Assembly: GCF_019166065.1 (NCBI RefSeq)
Contig: NZ_JAHTBN010000012.1
Span: forward strand, 23,335-87,334
Origin: Candidimonas humi
GTDB lineage: Bacteria; Pseudomonadota; Gammaproteobacteria; Burkholderiales; Burkholderiaceae_B
Length of the DNA stretch: 64,000 nucleotides
Direction: 5' to 3'
Shown here: in pieces, positions 51,808-62,572 of the stretch
Position numbering within the stretch: the first letter of the stretch is position 1
Layout of the letters: each line of letters opens with the position of its first letter
Notes under the pieces: generated by a model
Told to the model about the DNA's origin: nothing
Databases searched by the model: none
Seen by the model: the letters and a program-made list of their open reading frames with translations, nothing else
Program-made: the position numbers and the translations under genes

Positions 51808-52863
51808 ATGAAAATTGGTGTTGCGGGGGCGGGTCTGCTGGGCCGCCTGCTTGCGTATCTGCTCTGCCGGCAAGGCCACGAAATCCATATCCACGATCCG
51901 GCCGCCGGGCCCCTGGCCCGCGGCGCCGCCGGCTGGACCGCGGCAGGCATGCTCAGTCCCACGGCCGAACTCGAATCGGCCGACCTGAACGTATTCCGGC
52001 ACGGCCTGCGCTCGATCGAGTTGTGGGCCGACATCCTGCCGCGCCTGCAAGGGCCGGCCGACTTCCATCGCGCCGGCAGCCTGCTGCTGGCATACCGCCA
52101 CGACATCGGCTCGGCCCAGCGGATGATAGGCCTGCTGCAGGAAAAAGCGCCTGAAGAACATCGGCCCCAGGCCCTGTCGCTGCGTGAACTGGCCGAGCTC
52201 GAGCCCGCCATCCAGGGGCCCTCGCAAGCCTGGCTGCTGCCGCACGAAGGGCATTTGAACACCGTGCAGGCCATGCAGGCGCTGCAGGCCTCGGCCGATG
52301 GCGCCCACTGGCACTGGAACAGCCCAGTGCAAAGCCTTGCGCCCCACACGCTGCAGGCGGGCGGCGAAACGCTGCGCTACGACTGGGTGTTCGACGTGCG
52401 CGGCACCGGCGCGCGCGGCGACGCCCCGCCGGGCCCTGCCAATATGGTGTCCTGCCGCAACGTGCGCGGCGTGCGCGGCGAGATCTTCTGGCTGCACGCG
52501 CCTGACGTACAATTGCAGCGGCCGGTGCGCCTGATGCATCCGCGCCACCGGGTCTACCTGGTTCCGCGCCGCGACGGCATCATCGTCGTCGGGGCTTCCG
52601 AGCTCGAAAGCGAAGACCGCTCGCCCGTGTCGCTGCGCAGCACGGTCGAACTGCTGGCGGCGGCCCACAGCGTGATACCCGGGCTGGCCGAGGCGCGCGT
52701 GGTGCACAACGAAACCAATCTGCGCCCCGCCCTGGCCGACAACCTGCCGCGCATCGAGCACGAAAAAGGCCTGACCCGCATCAATGGGCTGTTCCGCCAT
52801 GGCTGGCTGATCGCGCCCTCGCTGACCGAGGAAGCCCTGGCTGCGCTGGACCTCGATGCCTGA
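51808..52863 (+). CDS. thiO: Glycine oxidase ThiO
   Basis: A 351-residue FAD oxidase starting MKIGVAGAGLLGRLLAYLL (GxGxxG), with AAGWTAAGMLSPTAE and the C-terminal FRHGWLIAPSLTEEAL. It oxidises glycine to iminoglycine, the source of C2 and N3 of the thiazole ring in thiamine synthesis. It leads thiO-thiS-thiG. No TPP riboswitch is seen upstream: the CTGAGA core is absent from 51629-51807. Confidence 0.92.
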   Translation: MKIGVAGAGLLGRLLAYLLCRQGHEIHIHDPAAGPLARGAAGWTAAGMLSPTAELESADLNVFRHGLRSIELWADILPRLQGPADFHRAGSLLLAYRHDIGSAQRMIGLLQEKAPEEHRPQALSLRELAELEPAIQGPSQAWLLPHEGHLNTVQAMQALQASADGAHWHWNSPVQSLAPHTLQAGGETLRYDWVFDVRGTGARGDAPPGPANMVSCRNVRGVRGEIFWLHAPDVQLQRPVRLMHPRHRVYLVPRRDGIIVVGASELESEDRSPVSLRSTVELLAAAHSVIPGLAEARVVHNETNLRPALADNLPRIEHEKGLTRINGLFRHGWLIAPSLTEEALAALDLDA

Positions 52864-52914
52864 TCATTTTTGTACTATGCCCGGACCCACACCGCGATAC
52901 AGACGGAAGCCATC

Positions 52915-53133
52915 GTGAACACCATAAGCATCACCGTCAATGGCGTCGAACACCGCATCGCCGAATCCTCGACGCTGCAGGACCTGCTCGACGCGCTGCG
53001 ACCCGAGGCCGAACCCGGCGCGCCCATCGCCAGCGCCGTCAATGGCGCGCACGTCGCTAGGCAGGCCCGCGCCGCGCTGGTCCTGAAGGACCGCGACGCG
53101 GTCACCACATTCGAACCCATTACCGGAGGCTAG
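52915..53133 (+). CDS. thiS: Sulfur carrier protein ThiS
   Basis: A 72-residue ubiquitin-like protein ending in PITGG, whose C-terminal Gly is thiocarboxylated to donate sulfur. The start is GTG 52915 with GGAAG upstream ([14 protein letters not shown]); the frame extends further upstream but without similarity. It lies 51 bp after thiO and 2 bp before thiG. Confidence 0.92.
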   Translation: MNTISITVNGVEHRIAESSTLQDLLDALRPEAEPGAPIASAVNGAHVARQARAALVLKDRDAVTTFEPITGG

Positions 53134-53135
53134 CC

Positions 53136-53936
53136 ATGTCGTTCGCGATCGCTGGAGTGGAACTGTCCAGCCGCTTCTTTCTGGGCACTGCCGGCTATCC
53201 GTCGCCGCTGGTGCTGGAACAGGCCATACGCGCCTCGGGCGCCGAAGTGGTCACGGTAAGCCTCAAGCGCCAACTGGCCCAGGGCTGCGGCAAGCCCGTC
53301 TCCAATCCCCAAGGCCAGGGCTACTTCGAGATCATCCGCCAGAGCGGCGCGCGGCTGCTGCCCAACACCGCCGGCTGCCATACCGCCGCCGAAGCCGTCA
53401 CGCTGGCGCAGATGGCGCGCGAGGTCTTCGATACGCACTGGATCAAACTGGAAGTCATCGGCGACACCTATACCCTGCAGCCCGACCCCTTCGAACTGGT
53501 CCATGCCGCCACCGAGCTGGTCAAGCAGGGCTTCGAGGTCTTTCCCTATTGCACCGACGACCTGGTCACCTGCAACCGCCTGCTCGATGCCGGCTGCCGG
53601 GTGCTCATGCCCTGGGGTGCGCCCATAGGCTCGGGACAGGGCCTGCTGAATCCCTACGCCTTGCGCACCTTGCGCGAGCGCATTCCCGACGTGCCGTTGA
53701 TCGTCGACGCCGGCATAGGCTCGCCCATGGACGCGGTGCAGGCCATGGAGCTCGGTTTCGACGCGGTGCTGTTGAATTCGGCGGTGTCCAGCGCGCACGA
53801 CCCGGTGCTCATGGCCGAGGCTTTCCGCCTGGCCATAGAGGCCGGCCGCAAGGCGCGGCAGGCCGGCATCATGGCCGAACAGGACATGGCAGTGGCAACC
53901 ACGCCGGTCACGGGCCGGCCCTTCGTGCTGGCCTGA
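53136..53936 (+). CDS. thiG: Thiazole synthase ThiG
   Basis: A 266-residue (beta/alpha)8 enzyme. The Schiff-base Lys104 lies in [25 protein letters not shown] and [16 protein letters not shown] are family signatures. It joins deoxyxylulose 5-phosphate, iminoglycine and ThiS-thiocarboxylate sulfur to form the thiazole phosphate. CCGGAGG precedes the ATG. thiC, thiE and thiD are not in the window. Confidence 0.96.
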   Translation: MSFAIAGVELSSRFFLGTAGYPSPLVLEQAIRASGAEVVTVSLKRQLAQGCGKPVSNPQGQGYFEIIRQSGARLLPNTAGCHTAAEAVTLAQMAREVFDTHWIKLEVIGDTYTLQPDPFELVHAATELVKQGFEVFPYCTDDLVTCNRLLDAGCRVLMPWGAPIGSGQGLLNPYALRTLRERIPDVPLIVDAGIGSPMDAVQAMELGFDAVLLNSAVSSAHDPVLMAEAFRLAIEAGRKARQAGIMAEQDMAVATTPVTGRPFVLA

Positions 53937-54037
53937 TACGGGCACACGCCCGAAACGGCAAGGGCCTTGCCCTGCCGTATTATTCTTGCGGCCTGCGGCC
54001 TGGCGCCTCGTTCTCTCTTGATCGCGAAGCCGCATGA

Positions 54038-54072
54038 AGAAAAAGGCCGCGCCGACCGGCGCGGCCTTTTTC
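54038..54072. terminator. Bidirectional terminator between thiG and typA
   Basis: AAAAGGCCGCGCC pairs with GGCGCGGCCTTTT around a short loop at about 54054-54057. T-runs occur in both reading directions. It begins immediately after the typA stop codon (54073-54075) and about 100 bp after thiG. Confidence 0.93.
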
Positions 54073-55893
54073 TTAGGCCATCTCGCGCGACATGCGCCGG
54101 CGCTCGTGTTCCTGCAAGTAGCGCTTGCGCAGACGGATCGACTTGGGTGTGACTTCGACCAACTCGTCGTCGGTGATGAATTCCACCGCGTATTCCAGCG
54201 TAAGCCGGATGGGCGGCACCAGGTCGATGTGCTCGTCCTTGCCCGAGGCGCGCACATTGGTCAGCTTCTTTTCCTTGATGGGGTTGACCACCAGGTCGTT
54301 GTCGCGGCTGTGGATGCCGATGATCATCCCTTCGTACAGCGGTTCGCCCGGCGACACGAACATGCGGCCGCGCTCCTGCAGCTTCCAGAGCGCATAGGCC
54401 ACCGCGGCGCCGTCGTCCTGGCTGATCAGCACGCCGTTGCGACGCTCGCCCACCCCGCCTTCGCGCATGGGTGCGTACTCGTCGAAGATGTGGCTGGCCA
54501 GCCCGGTGCCGCGCGTCAGCGTCAGGAACTCACTCTGGAAACCGATCAGGCCGCGCGCGGGGATGCGGTATTCCAGGCGCGTGCGGCCGCGGCCGTCAGG
54601 CTGCATGTCCAGCAGGTCGCCCTTGCGCCGCCCCAGCTCTTCCATGACTGCGCCCTGGTGCCCGTCTTCCACATCCACCGTCAAGAGCTCGTAGGGCTCG
54701 AGGCGCACGCCGTTTTCTTCCTTGAACACCACGCGCGGGCGAGAAACCGCCAGCTCGTAGCCTTCGCGCCGCATGTTTTCCAGCAGAATCGTCAGATGCA
54801 GTTCACCGCGGCCCGAGACTTCGAAAATCGTATCGTCGTCCGTATCGCGCACCCGCAGCGCCACATTCGACTTCAGCTCGCGGTCGAGCCGGTCGCGCAA
54901 CTGGCGGCTGGTCACGAACTTGCCCTCGCGGCCGGCCAGCGGCGAAGTATTCACCATGAAGTTCATGGTCAGCGTCGGCTCGTCGATGCGCAGCATCGGC
55001 AGCGGCTCGGCCTGCAATGGATCCATGACGGTGCAGCCGATGCCGATTTCCTCGATGCCGTTGATGAGCACGATATCGCCGGCCTGCGCCCCGTCGACCA
55101 GTTCGCGTTCCAGGCCCTTGAATTTCAGCACCTGGTTGACCCGCCCCTTGATGGGCTCGCCTTCGGGGCCGAACTTGACCAGCACGTCCTGGCCGGCGCG
55201 CAGCCGGCCGCGGTTGATGCGGCCCACGCCGATCTTGCCGACATAGCTGCTGTAGTCCAGCGAGACGATCTGCAACTGCAGCGCGCCGTCCGGATCGTCC
55301 TCGCGCTGCGGCACGTATTTCAAGACGGCGTCGAACAAGGGCCGCATGTCGCCGTCGCGCATGTCCGCGGTCAGGCCCGAATAGCCGGCCAGCCCCGAGG
55401 CGTAGATCACCGGGAAATCCAGTTGCTCTTCGGTAGCGCCCAGTTTGTCGAACAGGTCGAAGGTCGCGTTGATGACGTGATCCGGGCGCGCGCCGGGGCG
55501 GTCGATCTTGTTGATCACCACGATAGGCTTCAGGCCCAGCGCCAGCGCCTTGCGGGTGACGAAACGGGTCTGGGGCATGGGCCCTTCCACCGCGTCGACC
55601 AGCAGCAGCACGCCGTCCACCATGGACAGTACGCGCTCGACCTCGCCTCCGAAATCGGCGTGTCCCGGGGTATCGACGATGTTGATATGCGTGCCTTCGT
55701 ATTCCACCGCGCAATTCTTGGCCAGGATGGTAATGCCGCGTTCTCTTTCGATATCGTTGGAATCCATGATGCGTTCGGAAACCTGCTGATTCTCGCGGAA
55801 CGTGCCCGACTGGCGCAGCAACTGGTCGACCAGGGTGGTCTTGCCGTGGTCGACGTGAGCGATGATCGCCACATTGCGCAAAGCGCGATTCAT
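54073..55893 (-). CDS. typA: Ribosome-associated GTPase TypA/BipA
   Basis: A 606-residue translational GTPase. G1 is [12 protein letters not shown]3 is DTPGHADF, and [11 protein letters not shown] is G4; domains II, III, V and the C-terminal BipA-specific domain follow to [17 protein letters not shown]. It binds 70S ribosomes and aids assembly and stress or low-temperature growth. AAGGA precedes ATG 55893, which overlaps the truB stop (ATGA). The intrinsic terminator lies directly after its TAA. Confidence 0.97.
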   Translation of the reverse strand: MNRALRNVAIIAHVDHGKTTLVDQLLRQSGTFRENQQVSERIMDSNDIERERGITILAKNCAVEYEGTHINIVDTPGHADFGGEVERVLSMVDGVLLLVDAVEGPMPQTRFVTRKALALGLKPIVVINKIDRPGARPDHVINATFDLFDKLGATEEQLDFPVIYASGLAGYSGLTADMRDGDMRPLFDAVLKYVPQREDDPDGALQLQIVSLDYSSYVGKIGVGRINRGRLRAGQDVLVKFGPEGEPIKGRVNQVLKFKGLERELVDGAQAGDIVLINGIEEIGIGCTVMDPLQAEPLPMLRIDEPTLTMNFMVNTSPLAGREGKFVTSRQLRDRLDRELKSNVALRVRDTDDDTIFEVSGRGELHLTILLENMRREGYELAVSRPRVVFKEENGVRLEPYELLTVDVEDGHQGAVMEELGRRKGDLLDMQPDGRGRTRLEYRIPARGLIGFQSEFLTLTRGTGLASHIFDEYAPMREGGVGERRNGVLISQDDGAAVAYALWKLQERGRMFVSPGEPLYEGMIIGIHSRDNDLVVNPIKEKKLTNVRASGKDEHIDLVPPIRLTLEYAVEFITDDELVEVTPKSIRLRKRYLQEHERRRMSREMA

Positions 55894-56645
55894 AATTCGT
55901 CCTTTTGTGTAGAACCCGCGGGCATCAGACCCGCGGGCAAAGCATCCAATCCGATCAGGGCGTCCTGCGGCCGCGGCATGGCCTGCAGGGCTTCCAGCGT
56001 CACCGCGTCGGCCAGCGAGAACGGGCCGACGGCGGTGCGACGCAAGGCCGTCAGGTGCGCCCCGCAACCCAGTGCGCGACCGATATCCTGAGCCAGCGTG
56101 CGCACATACGTGCCCTTGCTGCAATGCACCGACAGCCGCGCCTGGCGCGGCGAAAAATCCAGAATGTCGAGCCGGTACAAGGTTACCCGGCGCGGCGCGC
56201 GTTCCAGTTCGATGCCCTGGCGCGCATATTCATACAAGGGCCGGCCGTCCCGCTTGAGAGCCGAATACATGGGAGGGATCTGTTCGATCTCGCCCATGAA
56301 GCCGGGCAGCACCCGCTCCAGGTCGGCCAACGCGACCGGCGCGGCGTCGGGCGGAGCCTGGAACACCACATGGCCGGTCAGGTCGCCCGAGTCGGTTTCT
56401 TCGCCGAAGCCCAGCGTGGCTTCGTAAATCTTGTCAGCCTGCAGCATGGCCGCCGATATCTTGGTGGCCCGCCCCATGCAACACACCAGCAGGCCGGTCG
56501 CGAACGGGTCCAGGGTGCCGGTGTGGCCGGCCTTGCGTGCGTCGACCGTGCGCTTGGCCCGCTGCAAGGCATGGTTGCTCGACAGCCCCTCGGGTTTGTC
56601 GAGCAACAGGACACCATCGAGCAATTGCCCGCGCCGCGTAGCCAT
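55890..56645 (-). CDS. truB: tRNA pseudouridine-55 synthase TruB
   Basis: A 251-residue enzyme with [20 protein letters not shown] and the catalytic Asp in [14 protein letters not shown]. It makes pseudouridine 55 in the T-loop of tRNAs and acts as tRNA chaperone. The C-terminus lacks a long PUA domain extension, as in many bacterial TruB proteins. It follows rbfA by 31 bp and overlaps typA by 4 bp. Confidence 0.96.
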   Translation of the reverse strand: MATRRGQLLDGVLLLDKPEGLSSNHALQRAKRTVDARKAGHTGTLDPFATGLLVCCMGRATKISAAMLQADKIYEATLGFGEETDSGDLTGHVVFQAPPDAAPVALADLERVLPGFMGEIEQIPPMYSALKRDGRPLYEYARQGIELERAPRRVTLYRLDILDFSPRQARLSVHCSKGTYVRTLAQDIGRALGCGAHLTALRRTAVGPFSLADAVTLEALQAMPRPQDALIGLDALPAGLMPAGSTQKDEL

Positions 56646-56676
56646 CGTCTGTCTGCCTTGGAATGCGCGCCGGCCT

Positions 56677-57090
56677 TCAGCCGCGGCCCTCGGGATCCAG
56701 CCCCGAGGCATCGGCGGACGCATCCGGCCCGGCGCCGCTGTTGGCCTGGTCGATGAGCCGCGACAACGCAATGCCCTTGGCCAACTGCGCATCGTGCACG
56801 AAGCGCAGCGTCGGCACCGTATGGATATGCAGCAACTTGAACAGCAGCGAATGCAGGTAGCCCGCCTTCTCGTTGAGCGCGGCGGTGGCCTGCTCGGGTT
56901 CGGCGCCCATGACGGTGAAATACACCTTGGCATGGGCGTAATCGGCCGACAGGTCGACCCCGGTCAGGGTGACCAGCCCGGCGCGCGACATGTCGAGCTC
57001 GCGCTGGATCAGGCCGGCCAGGTCTTTCTGGATCTGGTCGGCCAGCCGCGTATTGCGGCCAGGATTCGGCTTGGACTTATGACGGCTCAT
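56677..57090 (-). CDS. rbfA: Ribosome-binding factor RbfA
   Basis: A 137-residue KH-like protein with [19 protein letters not shown], the VYFTVMG strand and VPTLRFVHD. It helps mature the 5' end of 16S rRNA in the 30S subunit. A flexible Ala/Asp/Gly tail of about 20 residues ends the protein. It starts 3 bp after the infB stop. Confidence 0.95.
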   Translation of the reverse strand: MSRHKSKPNPGRNTRLADQIQKDLAGLIQRELDMSRAGLVTLTGVDLSADYAHAKVYFTVMGAEPEQATAALNEKAGYLHSLLFKLLHIHTVPTLRFVHDAQLAKGIALSRLIDQANSGAGPDASADASGLDPEGRG

Positions 57091-57093
57091 GAC

Positions 57094-60048
57094 TTATAGC
57101 GTACGGGCGACTTCCCGGATCTCGAAGACTTCGAGCTGGTCGCCCACCTCGATGTCGTTATTGCCCTTGAGCGTGATACCGCAGTCGAAGCCGGCCTTGA
57201 CCTCCTTGACATCGTCCTTGAAGCGGCGCAGCGAATCGAGCCAGCCCGTCCAGTGCACGACATGGTTGCGCAGCAGGCGCACCTGGGCGTCGCGCCGCAC
57301 CACGCCGTCCAGCACCATGCAGCCGGCCACGTTGCCGATGCGCGAAATGCTGTAGACCTCGCGGATCTCGACCATGCCGATGACCTCTTCCTTTTTCTCG
57401 GGGGCCAGCATACCCGACATGGCGTTGCGCACATCGTCCACGGCGTCGTAGATGATGTTGTAGTAGCGCAGGTCGATGCCGTTGTTCTCGGCCAGCTTCT
57501 TGGCGCTTTGCTCGGCGCGCACATTGAAGCCTATGATCACCGCGTTGGAGGCAATCGCCAGGTTGACGTCGCTCTCGGAAACGCCACCCACCGCGGCATG
57601 CACCACCTGCACGCGCACTTCGTCGGTGGACAGCTTGAGCAGCGAAGACACCAGCGCTTCCTGCGAACCCTGCACGTCGGTCTTGACGATCAGAGCCAGG
57701 GTCTGGACGCCCTCGCCGATGTTGTCGAACATCGATTCGAGCTTGGCGGCCTGCTGGCGAGCCAGCTTGACGTCGCGGAACTTGCCTTGGCGGAACAGCG
57801 CGATTTCGCGCGCCTTGCGTTCATCGGCCAGCGAGATCAGCTCGTCGCCGGCCGCGGGCACTTCGGTCAGGCCCTGGATCTCGACAGGCATCGAAGGCCC
57901 GGCGCTTGCCACCGGCTTGCCGTTCTCGTTGAGCATGGCACGCACGCGGCCGAAGCTGGCGCCCGCCAGCACGGCGTCGCCACGCGACAGCGTGCCGCTT
58001 TGCACCAGGATCGTGGCCACCGGGCCGCGCCCCTTGTCCAGCCGGGCCTCGATGACGATGCCCTTGGCAGGCGCGTCCACCGGAGCCTTGAGCTCGAGCA
58101 TTTCGGCTTGCAGCAACACGTTTTCCAGCAGCGCGTCTATGCCTTCGCCGGTCTTGGCCGACACGGGCACGAAAGGCACGTCGCCGCCGTATTCTTCAGG
58201 CACGACTTCTTCGGCGACCAGTTCCTGCTTGACGCGGTCGAGGTTTGCATCGGGCTTGTCGATCTTGTTGATCGCCACCACCAGCGGCACGCCGGCGGCC
58301 TTGGCATGGTGTATGGCCTCTTTGGTCTGGGGCATGACGCCGTCGTCGGCGGCCACCACCAGGATCACGATATCGGTGGCCTTGGTGCCGCGCGCACGCA
58401 TGGCCGTGAAGGCCTCGTGGCCCGGGGTATCCAGGAAGGTCACCATGCCGCGGCTGGTCTTGACGTTGTAGGCGCCGATGTGCTGCGTGATGCCGCCGGC
58501 CTCGCCGGAAGCCACCTTGGTGCGGCGGATGTAGTCCAGCAGAGAGGTCTTGCCGTGGTCGACGTGGCCCATGACGGTCACCACCGGCGCACGCGGCAAA
58601 GCCTCGGCTTCGGTCTGCTGTTCGACACTCTCGTCGAGGAAGGCCTCGGGATCGTCCAGCTTGGCGGCGATGGCGGTGTGGCCCAGCTCCTCGACGACGA
58701 TCATCGCGGTTTCCTGGTCCAGCACCTGGTTGATGGTCACCATCTGCCCCAGCTTCATGAGATGCTTGATCACCTCGGCGGCCTTGACCGACATCTTGTG
58801 GGCCAGGTCGGCCACGGTGATCGTTTCGGGCACGTGGACTTCGCGGGCGATGAATTCGGCGACTTGCGGTTCTTTGCGTTCCGGCTGCGCATTGCGGCCG
58901 CGGCCGCCACGGCCGCCGCCCTTGCCGCTGGAAGCGCGCCAGCCGTCGCGGCCGGCGGGCCCGTCGGTCTTCTGCGCGGGTTTCTTGCGGCCGTTTTCGT
59001 CGGTCCAGGAAGACGAGACTTCGGACGCCTTGATGGTCTTCTTGACGCCCGTAGCGGCGCCGACCGGAGCCTTGGCATCCTTCTTGGCGGCCTTGCCGGC
59101 ATTGGGCTTATGCAGCGTGCCGGAAATACCGCCGGCCTCGGGCTCGGGCGCCTTGAGCACCTTGCGCGGGCGGCTGAGCATTTCGCGCAGCGCGGCAGCT
59201 TCGGCTTCGGCCTTGCGGCGCGCACGTTCGCGGTCTGCCGTGCCGTCGGCAGCCGGCTTCTGGGCGGCCGCCTTCAGCGGAGCGCGCGCCGGCGCCGCAG
59301 GCGCATCGGCAGCGGGCTTGGCAGCCTCTTGTGCGGGCTGGGGAGTGTCTTGCGCCGCGGGAGCAGCTTCCGCGGCCGGCTCGGCCTCGGGCTCGGCGGC
59401 CGGCTCTTGCGGCTGCGCCGATGCAGCGGCGTCCTTGTCCTGGGCAGCGCTTTCGTCCTGCGCGGGGACGGCAGCCGTTTCCGGCGCCGGCTCTTGGGCC
59501 GGTTCCGGAGCACTGGCCGCGTCTGCGGGCGCCTCGGGCGCCGCAGGCGTCTCGGGGGCTTCCGGCACGGCCGCAGCCTCGGGGGCCTCGGCGGCGGCCG
59601 GCTGCTGCGCAGGAGCGTTCGCGGCGGAATCCGGATGCGCGGACTCGGCGGCCGAAGTCTCTTGCGGCTCGGCGGCCGCAGCGGCAGCGAGCTCGACCTC
59701 GGACTCGTCGGCCTGGGCCGCAGCCGCGCGGGCCTCGGCGGCCAGTTCGGACGGGTCGCGCTTGACGAACACGCGCTTCTTGCGCACCTCGACCTGGATC
59801 GTGCGCGAACGCCCCGACCCATCGGCCTGGCGGATTTCGGAAGTCTGGCGGCGCGTCAAGGTGATTTTCTTGCCCTCGGAACCGCCATGGGTACGCCGCA
59901 GGGACTCCAGCAATTTCGCCTTGTCCGTATCCGTGACGGTATCGTCGACCGACTTGAGTTCAACACCCGCCGAACGCAACTGCTCCAGCAGTACATTTGC
60001 AGGCATTTTCAGTTCGATGGCGAACTGGGCGACGGTGTTACTCGGCAT
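57094..60048 (-). CDS. infB: Translation initiation factor IF-2
   Basis: A 984-residue protein, long for the family. The N-terminal IF2-N domain ([19 protein letters not shown]) is followed by a low-complexity Ala/Pro/Glu linker over about residues 110-280. The GTPase begins [19 protein letters not shown] near residue 485 and the C2 domain ends with [16 protein letters not shown]. It brings fMet-tRNA to the ribosome. It is 64 bp after nusA in the same operon. Confidence 0.98.
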   Translation of the reverse strand: MPSNTVAQFAIELKMPANVLLEQLRSAGVELKSVDDTVTDTDKAKLLESLRRTHGGSEGKKITLTRRQTSEIRQADGSGRSRTIQVEVRKKRVFVKRDPSELAAEARAAAAQADESEVELAAAAAAEPQETSAAESAHPDSAANAPAQQPAAAEAPEAAAVPEAPETPAAPEAPADAASAPEPAQEPAPETAAVPAQDESAAQDKDAAASAQPQEPAAEPEAEPAAEAAPAAQDTPQPAQEAAKPAADAPAAPARAPLKAAAQKPAADGTADRERARRKAEAEAAALREMLSRPRKVLKAPEPEAGGISGTLHKPNAGKAAKKDAKAPVGAATGVKKTIKASEVSSSWTDENGRKKPAQKTDGPAGRDGWRASSGKGGGRGGRGRNAQPERKEPQVAEFIAREVHVPETITVADLAHKMSVKAAEVIKHLMKLGQMVTINQVLDQETAMIVVEELGHTAIAAKLDDPEAFLDESVEQQTEAEALPRAPVVTVMGHVDHGKTSLLDYIRRTKVASGEAGGITQHIGAYNVKTSRGMVTFLDTPGHEAFTAMRARGTKATDIVILVVAADDGVMPQTKEAIHHAKAAGVPLVVAINKIDKPDANLDRVKQELVAEEVVPEEYGGDVPFVPVSAKTGEGIDALLENVLLQAEMLELKAPVDAPAKGIVIEARLDKGRGPVATILVQSGTLSRGDAVLAGASFGRVRAMLNENGKPVASAGPSMPVEIQGLTEVPAAGDELISLADERKAREIALFRQGKFRDVKLARQQAAKLESMFDNIGEGVQTLALIVKTDVQGSQEALVSSLLKLSTDEVRVQVVHAAVGGVSESDVNLAIASNAVIIGFNVRAEQSAKKLAENNGIDLRYYNIIYDAVDDVRNAMSGMLAPEKKEEVIGMVEIREVYSISRIGNVAGCMVLDGVVRRDAQVRLLRNHVVHWTGWLDSLRRFKDDVKEVKAGFDCGITLKGNNDIEVGDQLEVFEIREVARTL

Positions 60049-60112
60049 TCGACTCTCTCTTACTTGCTACAGCCATTTCAATAAAAGCGACCTCTGGTAT
60101 GCGGCCGGCGCT

Positions 60113-61594
60113 TCACGCCTGGTCATCGAACCAGTGCGCCCGGGCGCGCATGATCAGCTCGCTGGCGCTGTGTTCGTCCAGGCCGGTCATGTCCGACAGC
60201 TCGTCGGTTGCCAGTTCGGCCAGGTCGTCGCGCGTATAGATTTCTTTCTCGGCCAATTTAGCCGCCAATTCGGGGGTGACGCCCTCGACCTCGAGCAGAT
60301 CCTGCGCCGTCTGCACGCGCTCTTCCTGGGCTATGGCCTCGGTGAGCAGCGCGTTGCGCGCACGCGTGCGCAACTCGTTGATCGTGTCTTCGTCGAAGGC
60401 TTCGATCTCGAGCAGTTCCTGCATGGGCACGTAGGCGATTTCCTCGAGCCCGGTGAAACCTTCGTCGATCAGGATGTCGGCGACTTCTTCGTCGACATCG
60501 AGCTTGCTGATGAAGGTCTGGCGCAGGCCGGCCCGCTCGGTTTCCTGGCGATTCTGGTTTTCCTCGGGCGTCATGATGTTGATCTGCCAGCCCGTGAGCT
60601 CGGAAGCCAGGCGCACGTTCTGGCCGCGCGCGCCGATGGCCTTGGGCAGGTTCTCGGCGTCGACCACCACGTCCATGGCATGCTTGTCCTCGTCGACCAC
60701 GATGGATTCCACATGCGCGGGAGCCAGCGCGCCGATGACGAATTCGGCAGGGTCTTCGGCCCACAGCACGATATCGACCTGCTCTCCGCCGAGTTCGTTG
60801 CGCACGGCCGTGACGCGCGAACCGCGCATGCCCACGCAAGTACCTATGGGGTCGATGCGCTTGTCATAGGCAATCACGGCGATCTTGGCGCGCACGCCGG
60901 GATCGCGCGCCGCCGCCTTGATTTCCAGCAGGCCCTGTTCGATTTCGGGCACTTCGTTCTCGAAAAGCTGGCGGATGAATTCCGGCGCCGTGCGCGACAG
61001 GATCACCTGCTGGCCGCGCGCCGCATGATCCACCCGCAGCACCCAGGCGCGCACGCGATCGCCGATGCGCATGTTTTCCTTGGGGATCATTTCGCTGCGC
61101 GGCAGGCGGGCCTCGATCTTGCCGGTTTCGATGATGGCATCGCCCTTGTCCATGCGCTTGACGGTGCCCGAGACTATGGTTTCGCCGCGTTCGAGGAAGT
61201 CGTTGAGCACTTGCTCGCGCTCGGCGTCGCGGATCTTCTGCAAGATGGCCTGCTTGGCGGCCTGCGCGCCGATGCGGCCGAATTCCACCGGCTCGAGCGG
61301 TTCTTCGATGTATTCGCCCACCTCGATTCCCGGGGAAATTTCCTGGGCGTCGGAATAGAGTTCCTGCTGGTCGGGTTCTTGCAGCCCGGCATCGTCGGGC
61401 ACCACCAGCCAGCGGCGGAAGCCTTCGTGCTCGCCACTATCGCGATCGATCGACACACGGATGTCGGCTTCTTCCTTGAAGCGCTTTTTCATGGCCGAGG
61501 CCAGCGCGTTTTCCAAGGCTCCGAAGACCACTTCACGCGGTACGTTTTTCTCGCGCGCCAGGGCGTCGACCAGTAGAAGAATTTCGCGACTCAT
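60113..61594 (-). CDS. nusA: Transcription factor NusA
   Basis: A 493-residue protein: N-terminal RNAP-binding domain, S1 domain ([18 protein letters not shown]), KH1/KH2 ([38 protein letters not shown]), and two C-terminal acidic repeats ending [15 protein letters not shown]. It modulates pausing, termination and antitermination. ATG 61594 overlaps the rimP stop by 4 bp (ATGA). NusA is known to feed back on its own operon leader in E. coli. Confidence 0.98.
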   Translation of the reverse strand: MSREILLLVDALAREKNVPREVVFGALENALASAMKKRFKEEADIRVSIDRDSGEHEGFRRWLVVPDDAGLQEPDQQELYSDAQEISPGIEVGEYIEEPLEPVEFGRIGAQAAKQAILQKIRDAEREQVLNDFLERGETIVSGTVKRMDKGDAIIETGKIEARLPRSEMIPKENMRIGDRVRAWVLRVDHAARGQQVILSRTAPEFIRQLFENEVPEIEQGLLEIKAAARDPGVRAKIAVIAYDKRIDPIGTCVGMRGSRVTAVRNELGGEQVDIVLWAEDPAEFVIGALAPAHVESIVVDEDKHAMDVVVDAENLPKAIGARGQNVRLASELTGWQINIMTPEENQNRQETERAGLRQTFISKLDVDEEVADILIDEGFTGLEEIAYVPMQELLEIEAFDEDTINELRTRARNALLTEAIAQEERVQTAQDLLEVEGVTPELAAKLAEKEIYTRDDLAELATDELSDMTGLDEHSASELIMRARAHWFDDQA

Positions 61595-62073
61595 CGCTTT
61601 TTTCCCTTGAAATCAAGAATGGGATTCAGTTTGGCTCGCTCTATGTCGTCCAGAGTGAAACCTAGCGTCGGCTCTACGCCTTGCCCGGCTTCGAGTTCCA
61701 GGCCGAGCACGGGCGCTTCTGCAGCGAGGATGTCCTCGGGCACACGCAACAGGCCGACGAATACTTTGCGGTTGTCCACGGCCGTGCGCAAGCGGATCTC
61801 GACGCGCTGGCCGGCGTAACGGGCGAAATCGGCGCGGTTCTTCAAGGGCCGGTCCACGCCCGGCGAACCCACTTCGAGACGCTTGTAATCGACGTTCTCG
61901 ACTTCGAACACGCGCGACAACTGCTTGGAGACCTGCTCGCAATCTTCGATGCGCACGCCGTCTGGCCGGTCTATCGTGACGCGCAGCAAGCCCAGCGGCG
62001 CACGCTCGATGTCGACCAGTTCGAGATCGGTGCCCGCCAACGCTTCCCGTGTCAATGCGAATATATCTGCCAT
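61591..62073 (-). CDS. rimP: Ribosome maturation factor RimP
   Basis: A 160-residue protein starting [20 protein letters not shown] with the [16 protein letters not shown] and [12 protein letters not shown] signatures. It is needed for 30S assembly. ATG 62073 has no Shine-Dalgarno; instead a run of nine T and GATATTC precede it, directly after a hairpin. A TTG three codons upstream is in frame. It heads rimP-nusA-infB-rbfA-truB-typA. Confidence 0.95.
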   Translation of the reverse strand: MADIFALTREALAGTDLELVDIERAPLGLLRVTIDRPDGVRIEDCEQVSKQLSRVFEVENVDYKRLEVGSPGVDRPLKNRADFARYAGQRVEIRLRTAVDNRKVFVGLLRVPEDILAAEAPVLGLELEAGQGVEPTLGFTLDDIERAKLNPILDFKGKKR

Positions 62074-62080
62074 GAATATC

Positions 62081-62109
62081 AAAAAAAAATGGGCTGTACG
62101 CCCAGCCCA
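62081..62109 (-). terminator. Intrinsic-terminator hairpin in the rimP leader
   Basis: On the minus strand TGGGCTG-GGCGTA-CAGCCCA is followed by nine T, ending 7 nt before the rimP start codon. It is a textbook terminator shape. As the likely promoter lies upstream (about 62450), it may act as an attenuator of the rimP-nusA-infB operon rather than as the rluB terminator. Confidence 0.75.
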
Positions 62110-62194
62110 CTATTGCCGCCCCGCCCGTGCCGCCGGACCAGCCGGAAGCCACGAAGAACGGCGCATTCGGAATGTGCCGCCATGCCGCAACGAC

Positions 62195-62212
62195 GGAGCG
62201 CCATGGCGCTCC
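62195..62212. repeat. 18-bp perfect palindrome in the rimP leader
   Basis: GGAGCGCCATGGCGCTCC is fully self-complementary. In RNA it would make a short hairpin in the rimP leader, about 85 nt upstream of the terminator hairpin. Confidence 0.6.
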
Positions 62213-62440
62213 TGCCGTATCCACCTGCGTTGCGCACTGGCGTTGCCTCTGAATCCGGCAAGCCCGAAGCCGCTGGCGGACATGCGCGGTATCCGGGGCG
62301 CCTCGGGGCAATCCCGAGTTGCCTCGAAGACGCCGGCCACAAGAAGCCCAAACCCAATACCGCGCAATACATCCTGCGACATACCGCGCACCACCCACGG
62401 CGCCGTCAACCTATGGCGGCGCTCAATCGGTAAGCATAGC

Positions 62441-62486
62441 TCTATGAAACACAACATTTTAGCAGAAATTCAAGAAAATTCCTGCT
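62441..62486 (-). promoter_or_regulatory. Candidate rimP-operon promoter with an overlapping dyad
   Basis: On the minus strand TGCTAAAAT is an extended -10 element, at 62456-62464. It overlaps a 26-bp interrupted dyad at 62461-62486 whose arms (AGCAGGAATT and AATTTCTGCT) match at 9 of 10 positions. No clear -35 is seen. The 499-bp gap 62074-62572 otherwise holds no gene and no metY-type tRNA. Confidence 0.5.
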
Positions 62487-62572
62487 AAGTCACGGTCTTA
62501 CACATAAAAAGCAACAGCCCCCGCGCTTGCCGCCCAGGGGCCGTACGGCGCGCGGGCGCCGGGCGAGCCGGA

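Noticed and set aside
57253..61576. Very long plus-strand open frames opposite infB and nusA
   Set aside because: They mirror conserved genes, show repetitive Gly/Arg or Ser/Ala composition and no recognisable domain.
62074..62572. Initiator tRNA (metY) upstream of rimP, as in E. coli
   Set aside because: No tRNA cloverleaf or CCA-end pattern could be found on either strand.
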